Shown here in pieces: positions 37,434 through 47,633 of a stretch of 64,000 nt of DNA. The translations under genes and the position numbers were made by a program. Numbering within the stretch: the stretch's first letter is position 1; each line of letters starts with the position of its first letter. Source of the stretch: Phaeodactylum tricornutum CCAP 1055/1 (lineage: Eukaryota; Bacillariophyta; Bacillariophyceae; Surirellales; Neidiaceae); NCBI RefSeq assembly GCF_000150955.2, contig NC_011681.1, positions 171,501 through 235,500 of the forward strand. Direction: 5' to 3'. Below the pieces are notes generated by a model, which ran no database searches, was not told the DNA's origin, and was given only the letters and a program-made list of their open reading frames with translations.

Positions 37434-38627
37434 TTAGCAGTCATTTTGCGCGGTTTCTTTGAGTAAGTTTCCAGCCATGTCCCTTATCGTGTCTTTGATA
37501 GGACGCAATGTAACTCTCAGTTCCCTTCGTAGCCGGTCGATTGCGTCCACTTCTTTGCTTCCGATAGGGATTGCGCCACCGTCAAATTCTCCGTCAAAAT
37601 GAACCTTTTCCGGATCAGACAGTCCGGTAGTTTGGCATACCTCTCGCAACCACGTCGCAATGTCTTGACTAGGAGCTCGCGTTTCCAAAGAAACGATGTA
37701 CCGTTGGCCAGCAGCCTCCAGCTCGATGGCGGCGGCCACATGTGCTGCAGCGACGTCTCGTACATCAACAAAAAGACGGCTTTGCACTTGAGATTCCCCT
37801 CTCGCCCATTGACCAACCAAAGTGATAGAATATGAATTACTATTAATCGAATCCCGAGGAGGTCCAAAGACGAAAGAAGGACAAAGTGCCACCATTGGAA
37901 TGTTGTGGTGTCGGCAGATCTCCCAGGCTTTGCGTTCCGATTCCGCTTTGGACCATTGATAACTGGCGCCCCAGTTGGCACCCAACAGGCTAATTGTGTT
38001 CCAGTCTTGTTCGGTATAATACTTTCCGTTTCGTGGCCTTTGTCCAGAGCCTCGAACGGCCGCCATAGACGAAGTCATGATGAGCCGGCAAGTCATGCCA
38101 GAATCTACCAAGGTACGCACCAAGTCTTCCGTTCCCTTTACATTGTCTAGTGCCGTTTGTTGGTGATCTTCGGTTGGACCGAACACGGAAGCCACGTGAT
38201 AGACACACGTCTCGGCGTGATCTTGTTCCACCACCACAGATGCGAGTGCGTCCTTAAGACTTGCTCCACCATCCAACATATCGTAGGGAAGGACACGGAC
38301 GGACACGGGCGATGCGATATCTTGCAAAAGTATGTTCCAGTACGCTTGCTCGGTCGCCACTCGATTTGGTCGTACCAAACACAAAACGTCTTGACAATGA
38401 TGTACCTCGGATTGAATAAGCGATATTGAAGCGTTTTCGCAAATATGATGCACAATGGCTCGGCCTACGTATCCGCTGGCACCCGTCACGATGTGCACAC
38501 GTTTCTTGCTCGCGGTTGGACTATTTGTTGGCCCAGAAAGCGACGACAATGCTACCGTTGTACCGAACGCCAAACTCCACAAGATAAGACTGAACATTCC
38601 GATGGAGCGGCAGTGCAAGGGATTCAT
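37434..38627 (-). CDS. NAD(P)-dependent SDR reductase / epimerase
   Basis: 397 residues from the ATG at 38627; an inner ATG at 38597 gives a cleaner signal peptide ('MFSLILWSLAFGTTVALSS'). An extended short-chain dehydrogenase: the cofactor loop is 'IVTGASGYVGRAIV', followed by 'YHVASVFGP' and the catalytic pair in 'YQWSK' (Tyr-x3-Lys). Substrate-side motifs ('NIPMVALCPSFVFGPP') resemble the cinnamoyl-CoA / dihydroflavonol reductase group. The leader suggests entry to the secretory or plastid route. The substrate cannot be named. A perfect TCACAGTCA lies about 140 bp upstream in the gene's orientation. It is divergent from the thiamine gene, about 410 bp away. Confidence 0.82.
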   Translation of the reverse strand: MNPLHCRSIGMFSLILWSLAFGTTVALSSLSGPTNSPTASKKRVHIVTGASGYVGRAIVHHICENASISLIQSEVHHCQDVLCLVRPNRVATEQAYWNILLQDIASPVSVRVLPYDMLDGGASLKDALASVVVEQDHAETCVYHVASVFGPTEDHQQTALDNVKGTEDLVRTLVDSGMTCRLIMTSSMAAVRGSGQRPRNGKYYTEQDWNTISLLGANWGASYQWSKAESERKAWEICRHHNIPMVALCPSFVFGPPRDSINSNSYSITLVGQWARGESQVQSRLFVDVRDVAAAHVAAAIELEAAGQRYIVSLETRAPSQDIATWLREVCQTTGLSDPEKVHFDGEFDGGAIPIGSKEVDAIDRLRRELRVTLRPIKDTIRDMAGNLLKETAQNDC

Positions 38628-39040
38628 GTGTGTAACGTCAAAAGTAGGTTTGTAGTGCAAGTTATTCCGTTTGCACTGACTGTAAGTATCTACCCCCGAC
38701 GATCAAAGAACGGTGCAAAGTGTGAGCACCATGGTGTGGGATGCCAACGGGAACTTTTTTTTGTCTGACTGTGAATCCCCTAAAAACGTATGACTTAGGA
38801 CATCTTGCTGATTAGCATACTGAAAATAATATAATAAGTGAGCTCTCGAGAGTCCACAACGTTACGGGATTCAGAATCTGACCACCGCTCTTTTTCCGTC
38901 AGGCACGAAAGTAACGCACTTTCTTTTTGACCGTAAAGGATCTCTGGCATCGGCGGCTTGCATTAATGTGTACTCAAAAGAAGCAGGAACTTCTAGTCCC
39001 AACACAATAGTTGATTAAAATACTTAATTCCACAAGAAGA
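38628..39040. promoter_or_regulatory. Divergent promoter region, SDR / ThiD-ThiE
   Basis: About 410 bp between divergent starts. Contains TCACAGTCA (minus) at 38766-38774. I see no TPP-riboswitch-like core. Confidence 0.5.
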
Positions 39041-40783
39041 ATGAAGGACTTGGTAACCTTTTCGCTTTTTATCTTGCTCTTTTGCACTTGCTCCGACTCG
39101 CTCGCGGTCTACGGACGGTCCGCTGCGACGACTTCGCGCACAGCTCCCCCAATCGTTTACACGATTGCCGGATCAGATTCCGGCGGTGGCGCAGGAATTC
39201 AGGCGGACCTACACGCCATTCATTCCTTTGGGTGTCACGGATGTTCCGCTATCACCTGCTTGACTGCGCAAAACTCGGTGGGCGTCATTGGTGTGCACGC
39301 CCCTCCACCGGATTTTCTCCGAGCCCAGCTGGAAACTTTGTTGGAAGACTTGCCACCGCAGGCTATCAAAATCGGAATGCTCGGAACGAAAGAGCTTGCA
39401 ATCGAAGTGGGAGCCTTTCTGAAGAAGTTGAAGGCTTTAGATCGGAAAGTTTGGGTTGTTTTAGATCCGGTCATGATCACGACGTCGGGACACCGGTTAA
39501 TTGAAGAAGACGCACAGGAGGCCATGGTCAAGCACGTTTTCCCGCATATTGACGTTTTGACGCCAAACAAGTTTGAGGCTGAAGCTTTGTTGAATCGCAC
39601 CCTTGAGACAATCAGCGATGTAGAAGAGGGCGCAAAGGACTTGATTGCACTCGGGGCCCCATCCGTTTTGATCAAAGGAGGCCACACGCTGTACGAAGGG
39701 GGCAAAGCAAGCAACCACATAGCCTACGCCCAAGATTACTTTTTATCGTCTGTGCAAAGAAATACCGGTGAGCCACGATTGTGCGATGGGGACCTTGGCG
39801 TCTGGTTGCGATCGCCACGTTACGAGACAGAGCACACGCACGGGACCGGTTGTACCCTGTCGGCATCCTTGGCGGCTTCTTTGGCGCTGGGGGAACAAGA
39901 ACGCCAAAAACCGGACGGAAAGCGACGAGGAGCAACTAGTGCCATAGATACAGTGGATGCATGCTGCTTAGCCAAGGCATACGTCACGGCCGGTATTTTT
40001 CATGGAATTCAGCTGGGACAAGGTCCAGGTCCGGTTGCACAGACTGGGTTCCCGTCTTCCCACCAATACTTCCCCATGGTGGTTGCAGACGCAGCGGAAG
40101 ATCATCAAAGATTTCCACGAATGAAAGCCTATGATGACAAGACTACCTATGATGATAATCGACCAACGCTTGGTCGGATATTGCCTGTTGTCAACGATGA
40201 GGTTTGGGTCCAGCGCCTGTGTCAAGATCCCGGTGTCCACGACATTCAACTTCGGGTTAAAGGTATTGACGACAACAAGAAAATCTTGGAAATTATTAAG
40301 AAGTGCCAGAAGCTATGCCAGGCATCGGGCAAGCGCCTTTGGGTTAACGACTACTGGCAAGAGGCAATAGAATCGGGATGCTTTGGTGTCCATGTTGGCC
40401 AGGAAGATCTTTACACATGCATACGAGCAGGTGGTCTGCAACTTTTGCGAGAGAAAAGGATGGCGTTTGGAATTTCCACACACTCTTACGGTGAGCTTGC
40501 CACAGCATTGGGGGTCAAACCGTCCTACATCAGCCTTGGTCCCGTATTCGCAACAAGTAGCAAAACCGTTCAGTTTGACCCGCAGGGCTTGTCACTAGTA
40601 CGGAAATGGAGAGAGCTTATACAAAAAGAGGTCCCGCTGGTTGTCATTGGCGGATTCTCAGATGCTGAACGAGCAAAGGCTGTGCGAGGATTGGGGGCCA
40701 ATTGTGTGGCAGTCATTGGAGCCGTAACTCAGGCAAATGACACAGTTGAGGCTGTGTCACAGATGAACGAAGCCATGCGATGA
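39041..40783 (+). CDS. Bifunctional HMP-P kinase / thiamine phosphate synthase (ThiD-ThiE)
   Basis: 580 residues from the ATG at 39041; the frame's earlier head is a TTG. Residues about 45-330 are ThiD, which phosphorylates HMP and HMP-P: 'TIAGSDSGGGAGIQADL', 'DPVMITTSGHRL', 'LTPNKFEAEAL', 'VLIKGGHT' and 'HTHGTGCTLSASLAASLA'. Residues about 370-580 are ThiE, which joins HMP-PP and HET-P into thiamine phosphate: 'DIQLRVKG', 'LWVNDYWQEAIESGCFGVHVGQEDL', 'FGISTHSYGELATA', 'YISLGPVFATSSK' and 'PLVVIGGFSDAERA'. The domain order is the same as plant TH1. The leader ('TFSLFILLFCTCSDSLAVYG') suggests plastid import, the site of thiamine synthesis in plants. No domain looks damaged. Confidence 0.95.
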   Translation: MKDLVTFSLFILLFCTCSDSLAVYGRSAATTSRTAPPIVYTIAGSDSGGGAGIQADLHAIHSFGCHGCSAITCLTAQNSVGVIGVHAPPPDFLRAQLETLLEDLPPQAIKIGMLGTKELAIEVGAFLKKLKALDRKVWVVLDPVMITTSGHRLIEEDAQEAMVKHVFPHIDVLTPNKFEAEALLNRTLETISDVEEGAKDLIALGAPSVLIKGGHTLYEGGKASNHIAYAQDYFLSSVQRNTGEPRLCDGDLGVWLRSPRYETEHTHGTGCTLSASLAASLALGEQERQKPDGKRRGATSAIDTVDACCLAKAYVTAGIFHGIQLGQGPGPVAQTGFPSSHQYFPMVVADAAEDHQRFPRMKAYDDKTTYDDNRPTLGRILPVVNDEVWVQRLCQDPGVHDIQLRVKGIDDNKKILEIIKKCQKLCQASGKRLWVNDYWQEAIESGCFGVHVGQEDLYTCIRAGGLQLLREKRMAFGISTHSYGELATALGVKPSYISLGPVFATSSKTVQFDPQGLSLVRKWRELIQKEVPLVVIGGFSDAERAKAVRGLGANCVAVIGAVTQANDTVEAVSQMNEAMR

Positions 40784-41468
40784 CGTTTGTATTGATACCG
40801 AGAAGATACATTCTATCAAAATACTCCGTGCTATTGGCTTTTTTCAATATATTTGAAGTGAGACCAATCAATGAACGGACCGATCGCCCGCTGGCAAATA
40901 GCGAAAAAATGTCATCTACAGTTGCGTCGAAGGCGATTCGCGATTGGCAACCATAATCTACAGGTGCCATTGAGCCAAAGACTGAGTCTATAGACCGCAA
41001 AGGGCTACAGAAGAAGAAGAATCTGTGATCCAGCAATTAAATCAGGGATCAGCCGGTGCATCGTTTACATGTATCTATTGTAAGAGAACCTCCATCCGTT
41101 TACGCCGCTCCCCCTTTCGTATTTATGGGATTTGTCGTAGATATCTTTTTTCGCAAAGGTACAATATTGGCGGGCCTTAGGATCAGAGAGCATCACATCG
41201 AGTGGACTATCATATCAACGCACGGTAGAAATAGGAACGTTGAGGCACCCGGAAACATGAACGTTTCACGCTATATGTGCCTCGTGTCAAGAAACAATTA
41301 TTCCATCATTCACAGTCAGTCAGTCGTGCTGACGTTTATTCCCCTTGGTAACATCGACTCACAGTCAGCTCATAACTGTTGTAGAACAAGGCCCGAAACT
41401 CTTGGTCCTCCACTCGACTAGGTAGTTTATCATCAATCTGGATATTCATACCCTTTACATTCGTTTCA
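40784..41468. promoter_or_regulatory. Intergenic with two TCACAGTCA elements
   Basis: About 685 bp. Perfect words at 41310-41318 and 41359-41367 precede the next gene by 160 and 110 bp. I looked for a thiamine (TPP) riboswitch in the ThiD-ThiE 3' region and saw none. Confidence 0.55.
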
Positions 41469-42392
41469 ATGAAGTCCAGCAATCTTAGCCCATGTTTGCT
41501 TGCTGGTGTTGCCTTCACGATTCACACGACGTCCGCCTTTCTGCTGGGAAACACCAGAACTTCGTTAGTCACTCGTAATCAGCAGTATGCCTTCTTCTGT
41601 GTCCATCCTCCATTAATCCGCTCAACTCTGCTTGAAGCGGCTGCCTCGGAAGACGAAAACGTGGATACGGTAGCAAAAGTAGGGGAAGAAACGATGTCGG
41701 TGTCAGAAAAAATCGAGTTTGACTCGGAAGAAGAGAAGAACGAAGCGGTGGGCAATTTGATAGCTGATGACGAATGGAACGGTCTCAGTATGGAACTTTC
41801 GGAAATTGTGAGGGTAGCCGTGGTAGAAGACTTAAAAAAGAATGCGCGTCAGTTTCTTGGGAAGGACGAGTACAAGGTCGGAGATATCAGTAAAGAGATT
41901 GACGTACGCGTTAAAAGTGAAGTCGCCAATCTTCGCGGAAAAGAAAACTATGAACTTGGAGATTTTGTGCTTGCCATGGATGAGCTAAGCAAAACGTACA
42001 CGGAAGAGCTGACGGGTAAGCCGTACGAGGCTGGTGATTTGTCGATCGAGCTGGATAAGCGTGTCAAGTCAAGAGTAGCCGAGTTTTGTGGCAAGGATGA
42101 GTACGAGTTTGGGGACTTATCCCGGGAAGTCAGCAGTCGGGTGCAGTCACGTGTAGAACAATTTACTGGCAAGCCTTATGAGTTTGGTGACGTCTCGCGT
42201 GAAGTAAATGAGCGACGAAAGCAATGGGTGAAGGACTTTCTTGGTGATGAAGCTGCGGAAAACTATGAGTTTGGAGATGTCACAAAGAAATTTGTGACTC
42301 AGTTAACCGGAAAGGATGATTATCAATTTGGGGACCTTTCCAAAAAACTTGTTGGTGATCTGTTCGGAAAACGTAAAAAGAAGGGTGATTGA
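41469..42392 (+). CDS. Plastid-targeted protein with about seven 'GK-Y-FGD' repeats
   Basis: 307 residues from the ATG at 41469. The leader 'LLAGVAFTIHTTSAFLLG' contains the diatom plastid import motif with Phe after the cleavage site (T-S-A-F). From about residue 120 there are about seven units of roughly 26 residues with the core 'GK(DE)YEFGD(L/V)S(R/K)E' and a charged amphipathic helix between cores: 'GKDEYKVGDISKE', 'GKENYELGDF', 'GKPYEAGDLSIE', 'GKDEYEFGDLSRE', 'GKPYEFGDVSRE', 'ENYEFGDVTKK' and 'GKDDYQFGDLSKK'. The middle of the protein before the repeats is acidic. Function unknown; the repeats suggest a structural or membrane-associated role in the plastid. Confidence 0.85.
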   Translation: MKSSNLSPCLLAGVAFTIHTTSAFLLGNTRTSLVTRNQQYAFFCVHPPLIRSTLLEAAASEDENVDTVAKVGEETMSVSEKIEFDSEEEKNEAVGNLIADDEWNGLSMELSEIVRVAVVEDLKKNARQFLGKDEYKVGDISKEIDVRVKSEVANLRGKENYELGDFVLAMDELSKTYTEELTGKPYEAGDLSIELDKRVKSRVAEFCGKDEYEFGDLSREVSSRVQSRVEQFTGKPYEFGDVSREVNERRKQWVKDFLGDEAAENYEFGDVTKKFVTQLTGKDDYQFGDLSKKLVGDLFGKRKKKGD

Positions 42393-43433
42393 AGTTCGTT
42401 TCGCTTGAAAGATGGCGTTCCGAGCAATGGATCAACATGAATAGGATTAACTTAAGCAGAATTTCCGCACAGAACTTTAACTTTGGGAAACACGTTTGGA
42501 TTACGAGTATGCACGGAGAATACCAATGGACAGAAAGTAGCTTCTCCGTGGGAGAGGAGAGGGGGTTCATGCGTGCTGTGATTGGATCATTGAAAACGAT
42601 GAAATCTGGACTGACAGTGAAAAGAGAGGCAGTAGTAAGTGGGCAAATTACCCCTAGCCGGGAAGGCAGGATGAAGACTACGCAATGTAGAGCTGACTAT
42701 GAGGCCCAACAAAAATCAAATTCAGAAGCAAGGAGCCCAATAGCAAGTGTACAGACGCTTGCTTTTTGGGGGGAAATGTACCACGATACATTGCATTCAC
42801 ATCAACCGAAGAGCTTCTTTTGAAGGTGCGAATGAGACGATTCCACATGCTGGGTCTTCGTGGGGCCTGCATTTCACATCATATGCCTCGCACGAAGTGT
42901 ATCGCATTAATCATTTTCGGCATAAACTGATATGCCTAGAGTACGTGACATTCTCGATACACGATGTAACATAAAGTCGCATGGGACCATCAGTTTTAAG
43001 ACACAGAGATTCCACAATTAGACTTGACATTTTGCTGTGTTTACAACGATGTCTATTTGGAGATCACCAGGTGTCTGTTCTCATCCGTTTGTCTGCGTCG
43101 TTATTTACATTGTTTGTCCGGCATTCCGTTGGCTGACTTGTTCCGCGTGTGCTCGCTCGCTTGAACGGCACAGTAGCACGGTAGCACGGCCGAGAGAGGC
43201 GCGATCCAACCGTCACACCGTGGAGAGAAGCGAAAAAGGCCCTTCGGCTAAAGAAACAGTCATTGCAGCTACAAAGGCAGCCCAGCACTCTACTTCCCGT
43301 GTTGACAATCTAGAAGCACTCGATAAAATTTTGGTTTTGTCGTCCTTCAGCAGCTTTGAATTTGCTTTCTCAGCCAAGAACTAATCTAGCCTCCCTAGCG
43401 GACGGATTGATTAATGTAAGGTGTCGAGTTACC
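42393..43433. other. Intergenic
   Basis: About 1 kb between two plus-strand genes. No supported gene. Open frames here are short and of random composition; the right part is probably 5' UTR/promoter of the TPR gene. Confidence 0.5.
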
Positions 43434-45767
43434 ATGGGAGACAATCTATCAGAATTTCCCGGCGTCAAAGACTTGCTGCAGCTATGGAGCAACGATAATG
43501 GAGACATGATGATGATGGACGGTATGCGGTCTCCAATAGTACGGCGACAAGACCGTGTCGATACTGCGTATGACGAAGAAGAGGACGACTATACACCCAT
43601 TCCTATTGAACTGTGCTCGGTGGACGCGGAAAGCGTTGACGAAAGCTGCGACAATCGCTCCCGCGCTTCCCAGAAACGCCGTCGCGTGTCTGGTGCAACC
43701 GGTACTATCTCTTCACAAACTGGCTCGAACATCTACCGGGATGCGCTTACAGTTACGGCATCGGCAATGTTGTATCAGAATCGCAACAGCGAATTTATAG
43801 ACGAATGCGATGTGATTCTAGGTGATCCACATACACCCACGATAGGGACAAACGTGTATCGCCAGATTCGTCAAGTTTACGCCAAAAGAAAGATCAAACA
43901 GTCGGACCTTGCTATCATTCGAGAGCAATTAACTCAAAAACTCAAGGAAATGATGAACTCGACGCCTACGCCTACACCGACCTTTTGGTACAGTATTAAG
44001 AACAAATCCAAGCTCAAAGAGGGCTCGCCTCACCGCTATCTCAAGTCGCACATTAAAAAAGGCGCCTTCGGAATCGCCACAGATCAAGCCGTTATCGAAG
44101 ATGTCCGGAATGCTCCCAAACGTTCCCGCGTGCGGAAAAAGGACAGCACACCACTTTTTGGGCTGGAGGGTTCCTTATCGCACGTAGTGTCGCAAGCTAA
44201 GACGAAATGCGAAGAATGGGTCGGTGCGAACGCGGACAAGGAGCTATATGCCAAGTTTTTCAAGGAAGATCTGCAACGACTCATACCGTGGTGTGATTCG
44301 TATGTGCAGAAAAAGACCGACGCTGAGACAAATGCTCTGCATCAGCCTGATTTAAAGCAAACATTCTTACGTGAGGCTCGTGTACACGATATTCATGCAA
44401 AGCAGCTGGACGGAGCTTTGGTTTCCTTGGTCAACCAACTTGGTAATGATATGGTAGAGCGCTATCAGTTGGGACAGCAACAAAAAGTTTACGACGATCG
44501 TTTACGAGAGGTGGGATCTGTTGCGGCATCTGTCGCGAGTAGTCGGTCTGGCCTACCTCCTCGAAGTCGATTGTTACCTCACAATTGCAATGAGTCAAGC
44601 TCGACCGGCCCGACCATCATAAGTAGTGATATGGTGAGTGCGCCCGGAGCTAATAGCATGAGGACGCTGTCGACCGGGGCCCTCTCCAATGAAAGCGACA
44701 CTCCACCGCACACATCGTACCACATGCCGTACGTGAGGCCCGAGGACCCATCGGGTGTTTTCACGCAATCTCTTTCTGTACGCTTTTCCAAAGCATTGAA
44801 TGTTTCGCCAAAGCGCGTCAGGGATTGTGATCCAGCCAGCGTTCCTCTTGAACTACGATTACGGAACCCGAGTAGCATGGACGACCATTCAGTCTCTTCA
44901 GTGTCCAAAGAGTCCTCCGCAATTCGAAGCGGAAGTTGTGGCGCTTTCCGTCCTATCATACAGACGTTGCAACATCGACGAGAGAACGAGGCAGACGAAG
45001 CTGCAGCGAGAGAAACTGTGTTGGCCAATAGTGACGTTCTCCATGTTCGACCTGGTAGTCCCGCAGATTCAAGTTTAGCCAGCGAAGATTTGCTTGCTGA
45101 TGACTCTTGGATTGTTCCAGTTCCTTATAACAATTCGGCTTGCAGTCGGGCAAAGCACATCGACACTGTGCGTACACTTGATCTAGACTCGGACAACAGT
45201 CTCGAAGGCGAGCCTACTGAAGATTTGGACTGGAATAAAGCGTTAGCGAATCATCTGAAGACTCTTGAAGATCGCGAAGCAAGATTGCGAAAGTATCATC
45301 CTGATACTGCCAAGTCTTATAATAATCTCGGTCATATTTATTCGAAGCTCGGAAATTGGAATGAAGCGCTTCATTATCATCGGATGGCGCTCGAAGTACG
45401 GGAGTCGGTTCTTGGCAAAGAGAATCTTGACACGGTAAGATCGTACAGTAGCATGGGATACGTATTTTTCAAAAAATGCGACTGGGACGAGGCCCTTTTG
45501 TATTACCGAATGGCGTTGGAGGTCCAACAGACTGTGCTGGGTAAAAGTCACGGGGATACTGCAAAATCGCACAAGAGCATAGCTGTGGTCTTGTCCAAAA
45601 AGGGCGCCTGGAACGAAGCATTGCGGCACCATCGGATGGCACTCGAGGCGCGAGAAGCTCGATTGTCGAGCAGATCACAAAATGATACTCCAGGTAGCTT
45701 TGGTCGGGTCCGAGCTTCGTGGCAAGGACGTGTGCGTAGTATGCCGTCTAGTATAGCGGAAGAATAG
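43434..45767 (+). CDS. Tetratricopeptide (kinesin-light-chain-type) repeat protein
   Basis: 777 residues from the ATG at 43434 (ACCATGG context). The first 600 residues are mostly charged and Ser-rich: an acidic start, a nuclear-type basic patch ('SQKRRRVSG') and a helical segment ('REQLTQKLKEMMNS'). Three kinesin-light-chain TPR units follow near the end: 'DTAKSYNNLGHIYSKLGNWNEALHYHRMALEVRESVLG', then two related copies ('DTVRSYSSMGYVFFKKCDWDEALLYYRMALEVQQTVLG' and 'DTAKSHKSIAVVLSKKGAWNEALRHHRMALEAREARL'). Such TPR blocks bind other proteins and are greatly expanded in diatoms. It is distinct from the four-exon TPR gene at 19.6 kb. Partner and location unknown. Confidence 0.82.
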   Translation: MGDNLSEFPGVKDLLQLWSNDNGDMMMMDGMRSPIVRRQDRVDTAYDEEEDDYTPIPIELCSVDAESVDESCDNRSRASQKRRRVSGATGTISSQTGSNIYRDALTVTASAMLYQNRNSEFIDECDVILGDPHTPTIGTNVYRQIRQVYAKRKIKQSDLAIIREQLTQKLKEMMNSTPTPTPTFWYSIKNKSKLKEGSPHRYLKSHIKKGAFGIATDQAVIEDVRNAPKRSRVRKKDSTPLFGLEGSLSHVVSQAKTKCEEWVGANADKELYAKFFKEDLQRLIPWCDSYVQKKTDAETNALHQPDLKQTFLREARVHDIHAKQLDGALVSLVNQLGNDMVERYQLGQQQKVYDDRLREVGSVAASVASSRSGLPPRSRLLPHNCNESSSTGPTIISSDMVSAPGANSMRTLSTGALSNESDTPPHTSYHMPYVRPEDPSGVFTQSLSVRFSKALNVSPKRVRDCDPASVPLELRLRNPSSMDDHSVSSVSKESSAIRSGSCGAFRPIIQTLQHRRENEADEAAARETVLANSDVLHVRPGSPADSSLASEDLLADDSWIVPVPYNNSACSRAKHIDTVRTLDLDSDNSLEGEPTEDLDWNKALANHLKTLEDREARLRKYHPDTAKSYNNLGHIYSKLGNWNEALHYHRMALEVRESVLGKENLDTVRSYSSMGYVFFKKCDWDEALLYYRMALEVQQTVLGKSHGDTAKSHKSIAVVLSKKGAWNEALRHHRMALEAREARLSSRSQNDTPGSFGRVRASWQGRVRSMPSSIAEE

Positions 45768-45844
45768 GTACACTGCGAGGAACGTATGTACTAGACAAAA
45801 TGTGTTGTATTGTAACGCTTATAAGTAGCATATGGACTCCATTT

Positions 45845-46987
45845 TCAAGCTTTCATTGACAGTACACAAGCTTCTTCAAGCGGTATAGCAGCCAACCTGT
45901 GCAGCAAAGACGCCGAGAATTTGGAAGTTCGGAGTCCAGCTTGTACTTGCGCCCCCAATCCCTTGTAAAAATTAAGCGCGGCGATGTTCCAATCCAAAGC
46001 TTGCCAAACCGATTGCTCACAACCTAATGCTAGTGCTAAGGACGCAAGTGTGCGCATGAGAAGTTTACCACCGCCCTTTCCACGAAAATTTGGATCAATG
46101 TACAGATCTTCCAGGTATAGGAACCTTCCTTGGCAAAGGGTTTCGCCCAAGTAGCAAAACGCGTATCCACACGTCTGTGTCAGATTGTCGGCCTGCTCGT
46201 TTCGGCATGACAGCAAAAGACACTGAAAAAGTGCTGGATGTGCATCGAAACCATCCAGCCGGTATTGATCAAATCCAATATTAACCGATTCCGACTCATT
46301 TACGTAATCGGCCAATCCTTGCACTAGGCGGCTAATATCGTCCACGTCTGCTTTTTGGGCCAGACACACTTGGAGTGGTCCAAAATCCTCACCTAAAGCC
46401 AGCGTTTGTCGAATGATGTCTTCGGTTGATGGTGTATTTGCGCAATGCCGTACGATTCGAGAGCTCTCCTCGCTACCGACAAAATCTTCCATACTGTCAG
46501 CATTCCAGTGCAACGTTAAGACTTCCTTGTCCATCGTGTTTGGCTTTAAAAAACTGGGATATATTGATGGAGGACACCTATGATGCCAGGTCATGCGTGC
46601 ACACTCGAGCCGAGTCGCTATGCGAGTAAGGATTAGTCGAAGGATTGCTGACATTTGTGGGTCTTCCACTTCGGCGTAATCGCTACCATCGCAACGACCA
46701 AGTTGATCGACGAAGAGAATGCGCCCATCCCAAGTCGAGTAGGCGAAATGAAAAGTTGTCAAAGCTTCGACAGGGCTTTCAGTAAGGGATTGAGTGAGCG
46801 GTTTAATAAATGTTGAAAATCCATAAAGAACCGTCTCGTTCGAGCTTCTGGAGGACGCTTGAAGGATCTGTTGTCGGGTAGCGGGTTGATAAAACCACTT
46901 GTCTTGCTCCTTTGTAGCGGCGGAGCAGACCCATTCGATGGCACTCTGAACCGTCTCTTGGTTGAGCATAGTTTGCGGCATAGTCAT
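45845..46987 (-). CDS. GNAT acetyltransferase, spermidine/diamine-acetyltransferase-like
   Basis: 380 residues with the ATG at 46987. The C-terminal GNAT fold has the acetyl-CoA loop in 'LYLEDLYIDPNFRGKGGGKLLMRTLASLA' (R-G-K-G-G-G) and 'WNIAALNFYKGLGAQ', both strongly like the SSAT / diamine acetyltransferase group, which acetylates polyamines or related amines. The N-terminal half ('FSTFIKPLTQSLTESPVEALTTFHFAYSTWDGRILFVDQLG') also reads like a degenerate GNAT repeat, so the protein may be a tandem pair with only the second half active (inference). Substrate not readable. It is convergent with the TPR gene, 77 bp apart. Confidence 0.82.
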   Translation of the reverse strand: MTMPQTMLNQETVQSAIEWVCSAATKEQDKWFYQPATRQQILQASSRSSNETVLYGFSTFIKPLTQSLTESPVEALTTFHFAYSTWDGRILFVDQLGRCDGSDYAEVEDPQMSAILRLILTRIATRLECARMTWHHRCPPSIYPSFLKPNTMDKEVLTLHWNADSMEDFVGSEESSRIVRHCANTPSTEDIIRQTLALGEDFGPLQVCLAQKADVDDISRLVQGLADYVNESESVNIGFDQYRLDGFDAHPALFQCLLLSCRNEQADNLTQTCGYAFCYLGETLCQGRFLYLEDLYIDPNFRGKGGGKLLMRTLASLALALGCEQSVWQALDWNIAALNFYKGLGAQVQAGLRTSKFSASLLHRLAAIPLEEACVLSMKA

Positions 46988-47633
46988 GGTGATGAGTACT
47001 TGGAAGTTGCTTTTAATGCAACGAGAGTATTCCGATACAAGTGACTTGTAATCTTCGTAGGTGCAAGTCGAGTCGATGCCAAGGCTTATCTAAGGTAGGC
47101 TGTGAATCCAGCGATGCACCTCTACAGCAAAAAATACTGGCGGCTTTCCCAATGGTTTGGCCCCATAAAATAATTATGTCGTCGTGATCGGCAGCGGGAT
47201 CTAATGATGATGCCGGCAAAGTATACGGTAGGTCTGTAGGTCGGTTGATGGGATGTCCACTGGTCTCAAGCGGTTTATGGGGATTTTGGTCTGGGTGTGA
47301 CAAAAGTGAGCTGACCCGTGAATTCCAGAGCCGAACCACAGCTTCTATGGGGTTCCAAACATTCTGCCTGTCCTCTTTATGTCCTATCGTTATGAGAAAT
47401 ACATCTCAAAACACAAGGTTTATACCATACGATTTTCGAATCTGGAACGAACGAAACAAACCTGCCACACCATGAGAATGATTGAAATGAGCAACAGCGC
47501 TTCTCGGAAGAAATTGTGTGATTAGAGGGTAACAAGGAACCCTTAGACATAACAGTCAGCCGGAGCTCTTTAGAATCGGTGTCCTGTCAGCAGGAAGCGA
47601 CTTCAACACCTCGCCGTTCAAGAATCAGAAAGG
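46988..47633. other. Divergent intergenic region, GNAT / seipin
   Basis: About 645 bp, no supported gene. An AACAGTCAG near 47548 resembles the recurrent element in seipin orientation. Confidence 0.5.

Noticed and set aside
40784-41100. Possible TPP riboswitch downstream of the thiamine gene
   Set aside because: The conserved CTGAGA and the long conserved core expected for this riboswitch are absent.
43037-43384. 115-codon open frame before the TPR gene
   Set aside because: No domain, Cys/Arg-rich random look, overlaps the probable 5' UTR.
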